From Dermanyssus gallinae (Eukaryota > Arthropoda > Arachnida > Mesostigmata > Dermanyssidae): DNA of 64,000 nucleotides. The notes beneath the pieces are model-generated. The model saw nothing but the letters and a program-made list of their open reading frames with translations. It ran no database searches and was not told the DNA's origin. Numbering within the stretch: the first letter of the stretch is position 1; every line of letters starts with the position of its first letter. The stretch covers positions 1 through 64,000 of the forward strand of contig QVRM01001791.1 of NCBI GenBank assembly GCA_003439945.1. Direction: 5' to 3'. A program made the position numbers and the translations under genes. Shown here one piece after another: positions 29,960 to 40,417 of this stretch.

Positions 29960-32800
29960 TTATTTATATAAGTTCGTTATTTTAGCATTTTGGAATGGAC
30001 AATTGTCTCCGCGCGAACGTGTGATTACGAGCGACAGCCTCTGACGCAAAAAATCGGATGCTCTCGAGTCTCCTGTCGAAAGGCTTTTGCCTACGCGTTG
30101 GATCAGTTTGAGCGTAAGGGGGCCTACAGTTCCCATAGTCTCGAACGCCAACGGACAAAATTCGTGCGGATACTCCACACTGGAATATTTCTGCATTTGT
30201 TAGCCTCAGCTAACCTGGAAGCATGACCTGCTCGGTCCGCACCTGCACCGACCATCGAAGGGGCTAATGAGTCGGTTACAGTTGCGCCCCAAACAAGCAT
30301 GCGGTCACGCTCAAAGGGCGTCAAAGTCAGGCCGTCAGGTTATTTTCCGTCACTTCTCGTTAGATCCGGGGGCTCTAAAATCCATGGGAAGCCGGCAGAT
30401 CGAAGTGCGCGACCAAAGGTGTCATTTTAAGCGGAGTGACCTGTTTGTCGGCCTGCATTTAACGCGCATGACAGACCATGATGGGCCAGCGCGTCCACAA
30501 GATCACCACAACGACATCGGTGGGGCACGACTAGGTCAACACCAAGCCGCAGCCCTGCGCTTATGCGCGTGGTCTCGTCGCTCAACAGAGTCCCAATTGG
30601 CGGGCATGGTAGTGCGTGTAGCCAAGCCCCAGCCCCTTGACTACTAACAGCTCGAAGCCTAGCTTTATCGGCAACAGACAGTGCTCTATTAATCAAGTTT
30701 GCTAGTCGCTTTTCTAGTAAAGGGGTTGTCCAATTGACCTGGTTAGCTCTATCGTCGGGAGGGGAATCATATAACAACGACAATTCGTCGGTCAGTCTTT
30801 GAAGTTCACCGTTATAAGCGTCCCACCCATCACTGTCCAATAATGCTTTAACCCTGTCCGCCGCCTGGGTCAATGACGACACGATTGCAGGTCCTGCCGT
30901 CATGACCGCGTCCGGCACACCTAGGCCGCCTAAAGAAACCGCGAGCATTACCTGTTCCCTTGCCTCAGCGGTCAGCTTAAGATTTAGTATGATTTCTAAA
31001 ATGTCTAAGCTAAGTCCATAAAACGGTTGTAAGAGCTCTTGTGATAAAAAAAAAACAGGTTGCAACCTCTTGGCAGGTGTGTTAACCTCGTGGCTGAAAA
31101 ACAAGATCTAAGAAGGAATAGGCCGCAGTGGGCCCCCAATTGAGGTAGTCTGCTTACCGCGAAGTCAAGTTTGTCCCTTCGATCGTCTAATGCCTCTGCA
31201 ATGCCTTCCGGCAATAAGGGGACACCTAGCAGCTCGGTTAACCTTGTCCACTACACGACAGCCCGGAAGTAAGTTAAAAATGTTAGTTAAATCTAACGGC
31301 TCAACTTCGTTGTGAGCCGTGACATATACTTCACATTTGACCGGGTTCAATGGCACTAATGGCACCAAATTCAATAACTTTCCGTGTGTCGTCAAGTACG
31401 ATCTGGAGATCCCCGCCCAGAACCCCGTCGTCTTAGTACCAGGCATTAAGGGGGGGGGGGACTGCAGTGAATCCACCAATTCCTTGATACACAAACAAAA
31501 AGTGGAGGGTCCAGGGGATCACCCTGCTGAAGACCTGTCTGCGATAGCATGGTGGAATGGTTCTGAACCATAGGCCAGGTTCATCTGGTGAAACACTAAT
31601 GGTGTCCACGACTTGACGGCTCGAAGCAATTGATCCCTCCGGACGCTATTGAAGGCGTTTCGAAAGTCCAGCTTGACAAGCACCATTGGTATTTTGCGCG
31701 ATTGCAAAAACGCACGAGAACAGTGGACTACTACCTCTGTACACCCTGGGGTAGCGAATTTAAGCTGTTGTTGGCCAAGAGTTGCTGAAACAGCTTCTTT
31801 ATTATCGTAGCAGCCGATTTTGGCCGCCAGTCTGCGAACGACTAAGGAACAAGCGATCGGACATAATGAGCCATCTTTTTTTTAATGCAAACATCCTTGC
31901 CCCAAAGACGAGCGGTAAAAGACAAGACGGGGGCCAGCCCCATCTGAGTACATCTACCACTTTAGCAATGGCGTCCGCCAGTCGACCGGCCGTGCTGCCC
32001 AGCGCACCAGACAACAAGTCCTGCAGCAGACGGGGTCGTATGAAGTCTAAACCGGCAACTGAACTTCTGCTAAATGTCTTCATCGCACTCAGTATCTTTT
32101 CACGTGAGGTTGAGGAAGGCAGTGTGACTGCCGGTGGTGTGGGCATGGAAAGATCCGTAGGCGCATCTAGATGTTTGGAGCGGAGAGCTTCTGTATTTTC
32201 CTTGGCTGGCGCTAGCATATCCTGGGAGCTCACCAGTCTGGCAGCACCAGAGATATCGCCTTCTGATAGCTTGACTTTCACTCGTCTGGGAAGGACATCC
32301 TCGAGGTGGGCCATCATTTTGCGTCCTGATCCCTCGTGTGTAAGATCCCTGAGCCTTAATCCCGATAAAAAGTCACGTAGGTTCTTCCTGACCAGAACAG
32401 ACAGGGATTGAGCATCCTTTTTGGCTCGAGAGAGTCGCAACACGACCGGAGCAAAGGAGAACAAGGAGTACCAGGCAGAGAGGTCGTTGTTCTTGGCGAC
32501 ATTAATGAGCTCCTCCGCAACGGTGGACCGCACATATTTAGGTAAAATGCGTAACAGTTTGGCTTGACGCATGTTTGCCTGGATATTGATGAGTAGTGTG
32601 TTAACATCAAAGTCTTCTGCCAGAGCCTGGTGGGGTGTGGACGGCCTGTTGACGGCATCGGCGTGTCTGACCGATATATGTCCGGCAAGACCTCTCCTCG
32701 TAAAGACACTTCTACACACAGTATATGTAGCCCTGTTGGGGTCACCGACAACAAAAGCATGATCGGCATCACTTCCGTTTGGGATCTCGTTATCTGGCAT
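29960..32800 (-). pseudogene. ORF2 of A3
   Basis: N-terminus MPDNEIPNGSD with a damaged C2H2 finger (first C replaced by Y: TYTVCRSVFTRRGLAGH). RT: VKLDFRNAFNSVRRD (catalytic D), the palm motif NAWY-stop-DDGVLGG, so the catalytic DD is kept but preceded by TAA, and VKCEVYVTA. C-terminus: CRCGDLVDALAHHGLSC, then a nuclease frame RMLVWGATVTDSLAPSM where the catalytic-type D is changed to G. At least six separate frames are needed to follow it. Confidence 0.8.
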
Positions 32801-34110
32801 TATGATGCAAAAGCTTTAAGCTTCTCTGCAAGTAAGGGCCAAGAGAGGTTTTAGGGCCTCCGCAATCGTCTTGAACGTCGCCGCCAAATCAGGACTGATG
32901 CCCTCTTACATACGAGCGACGTCCGTTAAGGCGCCTCCAACGTCTCTGCGCGGCGTCTTGGAACGGATCTTTCTCTTCGTAATAAATTTAGAAGCGCTGC
33001 GGCCGAACTTGGCGACTCCTGTATGCCTTGGCTCGCTTTTGTTTGGGCTTTGGTAACGGCCGCGGATTAGGAAGAAGCGGCTAGATATGTCCCTGAGAAC
33101 TGCTGCGTAGGAAGCTTTGCTGCTGTTAGAACAGCTAGTTTGTGCGTTTTCTGCGACTGCGGCTGTGACACCAGGTCCCTCCGTGATCGATGCACTCGGG
33201 TGCGTTGTCTTAACTTGCTGAAGAACTCTCGCCTCCATGATGATCCTGTTACGCTGACAAAGATAAACCAAACGCGGACAAGAAGGCGATCCGGCAGCGT
33301 GAGGGCCACCACAGTTTATACATTTCGATTGTTTGGTGCAACTGGACGCCAAATGATCAGATCCTCCACATTTTTTGCAAGCCTTGCAAAGAGTACACCT
33401 GTTCGCTAGATGCCCCACTCGCTGACAATTGTAGCATAATTTAGGTTGATCAGGCTCTAGTACGACTGAGTGGGTTTTATACCCCAGGAAGACAGATGCA
33501 GGCGGTTGGCGGTCAAACGTCAGGATCTCTTTGTTGAGTAGGGTTTTACCAGCCCTGTGCGGAATAACCGTCAAGCGTGCACCACACCGCTGCTAGCTTT
33601 TCGCGTATCTCGTCGTCTGCAAATGCGACATCGACGCCTTGAATGAGGTTAGGCCTTACATAACCGCAGCAATGTATCATCAGCGAACTCATTTGAAGCA
33701 GGATCTTCGTTCGCTTTTCTCCGGGTGACCACTTTAAAGGCGTTAAATATACCGCTAGACGCATCCTCTCTCAGTTTGTCTAACTGACGTTGCTCGCGGA
33801 ATATAGTCTTCTCCTCACGCTTTGACACCACCAGCGTAAATGGTTCGTCAGGTTCATCGCAGCCTGTAACCTTTTTTCGCTTACACCCTGGCGCTGAACC
33901 TTCTTTTACAATCTCAGGCGTTTCGGCAGCTTTACTGGGGTCGACTTGTTATACTTCAGAGCATGCGACACAAGCCCTGCTGCCGACTGGCTTCGAGACA
34001 CCGGCTTGGGCCGCGATTGGTATCTCTTTGGCAATTATGCCCCTGAGCTTGAATATATCCAAGTTGTCAGGCGGCTTACTGCCGCTGGATTCCCCTGGTA
34101 TTGTCCTAGG
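32800..34110 (-). pseudogene. ORF1 of A3
   Basis: Starts in the region SGSKPPDNLDIFKL, which aligns with the A2 ORF1 start. It continues through FREQRQLDKLREDASSG, QPPASVFLGYKTHSVVLEPD and three knuckles (CYNCQRVGHLANRC, CKKCGGSDHLASSC, CINCGGPHAAGSPSC), and ends at the TAA of TAATG. Frameshifts lie near 33575 and 33660, and a stop lies in the N-terminal third. Confidence 0.75.
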
Positions 34111-34162
34111 CTTTTAAATGCGTTAGGACAAAAAATAAACTCCAAAAATTAAATTAAAAAAA

Positions 34163-34230
34163 TGACGCTCTTGGGAATTGAACCGAGACTTCACGGCTGG
34201 CAGCCGCAGCCGCAGTTTCTCTTCCTTGTA
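34163..34230 (-). other. tRNA-like 3' half with T-run upstream of A3 ORF1
   Basis: On the minus strand, GCTGCCAGCCGTGAAG (anticodon-arm-like) leads to box B CTCGGTTCAATTCCC, then AAGAGCGTCA and a seven-T run. Box A is not visible. It lies about 55 bp before the start of ORF1, as in A2. Confidence 0.5.
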
Positions 34231-34304
34231 TGTTATTTTCGTCATATTATTTACCATTTTGCCAAACGGCCTCATTACCGGAAAAATCTTTACGTATTCC
34301 CTAG

Positions 34305-34616
34305 TTAGCCTGTTTGCATTTTTGCTGCTCTACACCGCTCGTTAAACCAGGGCCTTCCTTTTTGTTCTTGACGCGGAACTATTGCACTTTTGATTACACT
34401 TACCAGTTTACGTTCATAGGACTCTATGTGAATTTGCCCTGGTGGACACACTTCCCCTATTCCCTTTAAGAAAGTCCCACTATCCAGTTTTGTTCCGGTC
34501 CCCAGCCTACCGCTACACTTCTCCCCACTGCTGCTAATCTTTAATGCCATCCCCATGGGTATGTGCCTTCCAAGTCCCGCTCCTTCCCGAAAAGATGTAT
34601 TTTCCTTCTTTGGCAT
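34305..34616 (-). pseudogene. ORF2 remnant of D2 (post-APE linker)
   Basis: The 103-codon frame ends HIESYERKLVSVIKSAIVP and GRPWFNERCRAAKMQTG, the W-F-N-x-x-C linker found between APE and RT in R1-type ORF2 (element E has YWWNSVIAQKR). RT does not follow. Confidence 0.5.
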
Positions 34617-35963
34617 TATTACAGAAAGCTAGCTGGATCGACTCAGTTAGCGAGGTAGCGTTCATTATGCTCTTTTCTGGCTGTGCCATTGCCCCGCTTA
34701 CTGCGCGTATAACAACTGGCAGTACGGATTCCAAAACTTTCGAGATAACGCTCGTTATAGTTTCTTGTATGATTGGAGATAGTCTGCGGAGCACTTCTCC
34801 TACAATACTGTCTGTTGATGGTTGTGTCGATATGTCTGGCTGTTGTAACGAAGCTGCCGGCTTTAATGCGATAAGGTCAGCTTCCTCTATGCGTGTCGTG
34901 GGGATACGACTTCCACCGTCGACTTCTTTTATCCCATTCTTTACAACCGAAGACCAGCTTCGCGTCGTAAAGTTGTCGGATGCTTGCACGTTAGATACTG
35001 GTACGCAGATTGGGACTGGCGGAGCGTCGTGCTGCTTCTGTACCATGCTTCGCGAGGCTCTCTTTTGCTGTTCTTTGCGTAGCAGTCTTTGCGGACATGC
35101 TCCCCACGTGGCATCATGCTCCCCGTTGCATAAACAACAGCAGGCCTGAGCGTTGCAATCTCTTCTGAGGTGGTCCATAGAGCCGCATTTCCGACATCTG
35201 GGTTTTGGGGCCTTACAATTGGCTGCCAAATGGTCCAAACTATAACACTTGTAGCACTGCGAGGGTTCATGATATAGTATGACCCCATGTCGTTTAAGCC
35301 CCAGACGCACCTCAGCCGGAAAGCTGTTGCCAGAGAATGTCAAGATAACGTGCTCCGTTGCCCACATAGCGTTGGTTCTTGGATTTTTCGATTCACCCGA
35401 GTCGCTTCTGTGACTTCAGAGGACTGCAGTGCCGATAGAATCGCGGATTCCGAGATAGAAGTATGAACACCGGTGATCTTGCACTTCACCGGGGATCGTG
35501 TTCCGCTTATCCTCGATGAGACTTTGACTTCCGCTAACTCTGAGAGCGAGAGTAGGGTCGCTCTGTCGTCTTCCTTCTCTACCACTATGACAAGTTCAAC
35601 GTTCTTTGTGAAGCGAGGCTCCTCCATCTTTCCCCCGACGACCTTTGCGATCTCGTCACAAATCTCGTTTAAGTGGAGCTCAAGAGCATTGTCAGCAGCG
35701 GAGAAGATTACGGCTTCCTGTCTGCCAAACGTTACTTTTGGCGGCACGACCATCTTTGGAGGACGGGTACGCTTATGTCGGGTCACCGTGGTAAACTCCA
35801 AATCGTTCTGAGGTTCCTCACTGTTACAAGCTTCCTCGGTTGCTTCGGCGGCACCCTCCACAATAAGGTGAGATTCAGCCTGCAATACACGCATCCCTTT
35901 GGTACGAGTATCTTCTGCGGGGCTTGATGCAGTCGCTTCCCGCCGCTTGTTTTTGGACGGCAA
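34534..35963 (-). pseudogene. ORF1 of D2: three-knuckle gag-like protein
   Basis: MPSKNKRREATASSP starts a 207-codon frame that shifts by one base near 35370 into a 277-codon frame. The first half carries an RRM-like region (EVKVSSRISGTRSPVKC). The second has ATEHVILTFSG and three knuckles: CYKCYSLDHLAANC, CRKCGSMDHLRRDC and CCLCNGEHDATWGAC. A helical tail follows (RRLSPIIQETITSVISKVLE). The third knuckle is followed by PQR, as in family A. Confidence 0.75.
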
Positions 35964-36099
35964 GCCGGGCCGCCCTCACCACTGGCTGCTCCACCAATGC
36001 ATTCATACGTTGGCGCCGCAGAATCTACGTGCAGCGATGCACGTTCTTCCAGCGGCCTCTCCTCTTGCCGTTTCGTCGGCGTTCGCTGCATGACCGGCT

Positions 36100-36229
36100 G
36101 CTGCGCCGCGCTTGTTTACACACAGGATTTGTATACAGGCGAACACAGGCCGAGTTGTATAAGAATAATAATAATATTGATGCTGCTGACCGTACCGGGG
36201 GTGGTGGCGGTGGCGGCATCAATAATGAA
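36100..36229. other. No feature recognised
   Basis: Short linker between the 5' end of D2 and the TGA-rich repeat. Confidence 0.5.
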
Positions 36230-36700
36230 GTAAGTGATGGTATCTTTGGTGAAAATGGTGATGATAGCTGTGGCGATGATGGTGATGACGACTATTAGTG
36301 GTAGCTAACTGGGATGAGTGATGACGACGATAATGATCCATTAATGATGATTGCGCTGAAGGTAGTACCTGATGATGAAGTGTAGAAATACTGGGTGTTG
36401 ATAGTTATGATGGCTGTGGTGGTGGTAGTGATGACGGCTATGAGTGGTAGCTAACAGGGATGAATGATGATGCACTATTGATGCTAACGCTGAAAGTAGT
36501 ACCTGATGATGAAGTATAGTAACACTGGGTTTGATAGTGATGATGGTTGTGGTGAACTGAGGCGAATGATGATGATGAACTTGCACTAATGATGATGATG
36601 GTGATGATGAAGCTGCAGGTGGCCGCTGATGAAGAATACACACTGGTGATGATAATGATGATGATTGAAAGTTCGGTTATGGATATTGGAACGCAGGTTT
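36230..36700. repeat. TGA-rich microsatellite with tandem duplicated 135-146 bp unit
   Basis: GTGGTAGCTAAC occurs at about 36298 and 36444, and GTAGTACCTGATGATGAAG at about 36362 and 36496, so a unit of 134-146 bp is duplicated within a TGATGA-rich field. Reading frames across it are artefacts. Confidence 0.8.
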
Positions 36701-37619
36701 CCAGGCAGCAAGAGATCTGGATATTCTCCAGACGATCTTTTAGCTGCAAGACAACAATTTTATGGACTGTTACGGGAACATGTCCTCAGGGCAGCTTGAA
36801 CAGCTAACATCATTTATATATATATATATTATTGTTGTTTACGTTCGAACAGTGCGGTTGTGTTTCGTGAGTGCTCCGTGTTTTTATCATCCAACACCGG
36901 CCTACCTCAGCAATCCATGACGCGCCGTATGTCAATCGGTCGATTCTTCTGTTGTGCTTAGTTTAGTGCCACTGTCACTCGTTATTTCACAACAAATTGC
37001 ATTGCTACATTGTCGTCTCATAACAGCCACGCCGTCACACGGTACACATCCGTCGATTACGTGCACCTGTCCCGCCGGTTAAGAACACTGGTTCCGTCGA
37101 TCCAAACGGTGGAACACTTGGGAACAGCTGTGTCAACTCGTCTACATCTGGCGTCGGTTGACTGTTTGTAAACAACAATCGGTTGGGGTGACATATATAT
37201 ACGTGTGAAACCAGCAGCGACGACTTCTTCTTTTACGTTACAAAAAAGGTTGAGAACTGGGCCGCAGATCTATCCCGACGGATGCGCTCACGATACATCA
37301 CCTCCACGGATCCCCACTGAGGTACTCGTGGAACAAGAAGACTACTAGTACTAACCTCTAGCGATCTACTTTCGCGCGATCTGCCAAGCACAGCTGACCC
37401 GGCGTTAAGGACCTCCCGGTGGCTGGTGTTTACGCCCTTGGAGGGTGCGGCGGTCAAACGGAGTGGGAGCTGAAGCGCGCGGAGTGCCGGTTCAACACTC
37501 AAAATTGCGTCAAAACGCACTTTTGAGTCTACTGGACTCACCGAAGAAGGAGACGTTCAAGCGCGTCCCCATCGGTTATCCGTTCTGGTTAGCCCATCGC
37601 AAACCATGGACAACTCCCC

Positions 37620-38684
37620 TCCCGTTTCAGTGACCTGCTTAGGCTCTGCCGAGTTGGCGAACCCGCCCTGGGAGAGGCCGCACTCCCTCGAATCCACAGC
37701 CTTCTAGATGCTCTGGATGGTAACCCTCTTGCGGCCATCCTGTCCCTTGTCCTCCAAAGAAGCCGGCTCCTGGAGAGAGATCTGCGGATAGAGATCTTGG
37801 CCCTTCAGAGGACGCCGGTCGTCCCCGTGGACGCCTCCATGGATACCCGACCCTTTTCTTCTGCCTCGGCGGTCTCGACGCAGGCCGCCCAGCGTGCTAA
37901 GAAGAAAGTCCTTCTGTTTGGTGACGGGTCTGTCGAAAAGATCCAGGTACACCTTCGCGAACAGCTATCCAAACACAGCCGGGTCACTGTCTTGAACCTG
38001 CAGGGCAAAACTGGCCTGCAAATGCTGGAGGAGGCGAGGAAGAAGATGGAGGAGGACCCCGACACGCACTACGGGCTCTTCTTCCACCCTGGACCAGGAG
38101 ACGGCCTGCAGCTCGAGAAGGATGAGCTCCTCTCCGGGACCGCGGACTTTGTCTCCTGGCTGTCGGCGACCTCCCCAGAATCCTAGCTGATCGTAAACTC
38201 CATCCCGCTGCTCCACCCGGAGTGCAAAGCGGCCAACAACGAACTTCAAATCCTGGCTGACTCAGGGCCGATTACCTTCCAGCCGCTGACCAGGATCCAG
38301 CAACCCATGCTGATCAGAGCGGCGACGGTGTACAACGACGAGCTGGCTGCCACCGTGGCAAACGTGGCAGCTCGCAACATGGCCACTTTTTTGGGGGAAC
38401 GCCTTCGCAAGAAGACGCCACTACAGGCTGTGAAGGGCGCACCGAAGAAAGACAAGAAGGGAGAGAAGCCCGGCAAGATGGACACGGCCTCCCAAGTCCC
38501 TCCGGAACTTCCACGACTGTGTCACTTCATGGCCCAGGCGCTGAAAGATTTCGAGGAGATCAAGGCGCAGCACCAACGCCAATCCGCGGGAGACCAGAGC
38601 CTCGGCGGGCGCCAGACACAGGGCTTCAATGTCAGAGGGAGAACGGGACGTCACTTCGGGAGCGTCCCCCGTCGCCCCCACTAA
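37620..38684 (+). pseudogene. ORF1 of element I: SGNH/GDSL esterase-like domain
   Basis: After LLDALDGNPLAAILSLVLQ the frame gives KKVLLFGDGSVEKIQVHL (block I, GDG where GDS is usual), VTVLNLQGKTGLQML (block with G), YGLFFHPGPGDGLQ (where GxND is usual) and VNSIPLLHPEC after a single in-frame stop (TAG near 38184). A basic tail follows (KKDKKGEKPGK). The nucleophilic serine is not in the canonical position, so catalysis is doubtful. Such domains may bind lipid or nucleic acid in CR1 particles. Confidence 0.55.
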
Positions 38685-39825
38685 ACTGTTGTCAGTGGAA
38701 TTGCGAGGGTTTCGCTTCAGTGATGAGTTGCATTCCCGCAGCTGATCTGGCTGCGTTTGACTTGATCCTTCTTACTGAAACTTTTGCCACGAAACGTTTC
38801 GATGTTGAAGGTTTCTATGCTCATCACTTTCTCGCAGCGAAGCCCTCCCGGGCCGATCAGGAGTTTCACTCCTGATCGGCCCCAGACTCAGTAAGTCAGA
38901 AATTCTACTAGCAGAAGACAACACTTTGGTACTTTCCTCCCGACTTCGCCTTCGTGGAAATGTACAGCGGTGGCGACACCACGCTGGATCTGCTGAACAA
39001 GATCAGCCGAAGGTTGCTCAGACCAGTCCCTTCCCACCTACTGCTCCGACTCCCGAGACACCCAACATAACCGACGGGGACCAGACAGCTCCACCATTGA
39101 TATCTTCGCATTCAGTGGTGCCAGCTCTGATATCGTCTTCAGAGGTTGGCCAACGGGCTCGGCTAGGATGGGACTCAGGAAACACATCCGCGTCGCAGTC
39201 GCTCTGGCTGTCAATCCGGACGCTCTGGGCGCCAGGAGACAGGGCGTGGTTAAGGCCATCAACATTGGGCTACTCCGGGAAAAACTTTTGCGGTTCGATC
39301 CTGCAGTTCTGGTGGACCTCAATGTGTGCGGCCTCTCCGCCGTTCTTACCAGCCTTATCATCGATGGGGTCTTCGCGCATTCGTGGTCTTCGTGGGTAGT
39401 TCGCGCAAATTACCGCCCTGGTTTGACAGAGACTGCTATCAAGCAAGGCATTACCTAATGAAGCTTCTGATGGCGTCTAGAGCATGGAACGTGATGAAGA
39501 ACGCCTACAGCGCGTTCCGGCGAGACTACCGTCTCCTGCTGCAGATAAGGAAGGTGGCCTTCGCCGAACTACAGGAGCAACGACTGGTCCAACAGGCTCA
39601 GGAGACTCCGTATTCCTACCTGAAGGGGCCCTTCAAGTTCACGAGCTGTCCCATCGCGCCCGTGAAGCTTCGATCCGACTTCGAGCGTATGTTCACGAGT
39701 GCTTCCACCACCCCGGACTCCATCCCCGCTACAACTCTTCCCGCAACCGCCTGGGAACAAGAGTTTGCGCGGTCTCTTGAGTCATCGTTCTCTGGGGACG
39801 AGGTCTCCAGCTCCATTCATTCCGC
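38680..39825 (+). pseudogene. ORF2 N-terminal part of element I (APE and linker)
   Basis: LNCCQWNCEGFASVM, FDLILLTETFAT (catalytic E), then a fold-back palindrome (38850-38882) that breaks the frame, GPRLSKSEILLAEDN, and after further shifts a helical linker (YSAFRRDYRLLLQIRKVAF; KLRSDFERMFTSAS). RT motifs never start. The ORF1 and ORF2 frames overlap near 38684. Confidence 0.55.
38850..38882. repeat. 15-bp perfect inverted repeat with 3-nt loop
   Basis: GGGCCGATCAGGAGT and ACTCCTGATCGGCCC flank TTC. The right arm matches the expected coding sequence of the APE; the left arm appears to be its inverted copy. Confidence 0.95.
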
Positions 39826-40201
39826 CGAGAAACGAAAGAATGACATTACAGTGACCTCACAGCCGCTGTCCACTTCTATTGTATCATCAGCACCCTCGAT
39901 CTCGACTGTCACGAGTAACGGGTTGACGTCGGGTCTCACTGTTTGAATTGTATGTACCGGCTTTATGAAGTTCATACCTAAAATCTTCTTTAATGCTGGT
40001 TGAACTTGTACCGCAAACGCTCCGCTTTTCGTATTTTTGAAACTACCACCGGGTTGTCTTTGCTGACTTACGGCCATTAGATGTCCGCTCTTCCCGCATG
40101 AATTGCACGTCGACTTAATATGTGGCTACTTGTCAGCTTTGTGGTTAGGCTTCCCACAGCGATAGCAGTGAATTGGCACTAGGCCGCGGGTAGCGCGAGC
40201 T
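39817..40201 (-). pseudogene. Gypsy 2: zinc knuckles and protease (downstream part)
   Basis: On the minus strand CYRCGKPNHKADK (third C lost to a stop) and CNSCGKSGHLMAVS are followed by a linker and VDSGCEVTVMS, an aspartic protease motif (D-S-G). Upstream, the frame continues across the F insertion into gag at 46309. The downstream pol is cut at about 39820 by element I. Confidence 0.65.
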
Positions 40202-40417
40202 TTTTTTTTTTTTTGTAGAGGTGGAAAATGCTTTACGCACACCCTCCGATGTTAATGAAGGGTAGTGTGGGACTAAACGCCGGGGAAGAGTATAATACTC
40301 GATCCTATCCGCTCGTTCTACCCACTAAAAACCACCTCTCCCACCCTCTTCTGGTTCGGAATTGTGAACCATTACATCGAGACCAGAAGAGGGGAGTCCC
40401 GTGCTGCGACCCTCTCC

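Larger units (their letters stand above)
29960..34110 (-). mobile_element. Family A copy A3
   Basis: Same order as A2: ORF1 (34110-32800), UAAUG junction (32802-32798), ORF2 (32800-29960). The element has more frameshifts and stops than A2, so it is older or from another subfamily; peptide identity to A2 is moderate by eye. Its 3' end near 29990 lacks the A2/A4 UTR signature and runs into a TTA-rich tract. Confidence 0.8.
34305..36091 (-). mobile_element. R1-like LINE copy D2
   Basis: ORF1 (35963-34534) is followed at once by an ORF2 remnant (34616-34305) that starts beyond the APE domain, so the APE is deleted. The 5' side reaches about 36091. D2 lies head-on beside the 5' end of A3 in the same orientation. 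Confidence 0.65.
37150..39825 (+). mobile_element. CR1-like LINE I with esterase-type ORF1 (3'-truncated)
   Basis: The 5' region is followed by ORF1 with a GDSL-esterase-like domain (about 37900-38684) and ORF2 with APE (from 38680) reaching the RT-proximal linker near 39825. There the sequence switches to minus-strand Gypsy 2. The RT is therefore missing. The esterase-type ORF1 is a known feature of CR1/L2 LINEs. Confidence 0.6.

Noticed and set aside
36230..36700. Histidine/serine-rich protein genes across the TGA repeats
   Set aside because: Frames follow the trinucleotide repeat on both strands and have no domain structure.
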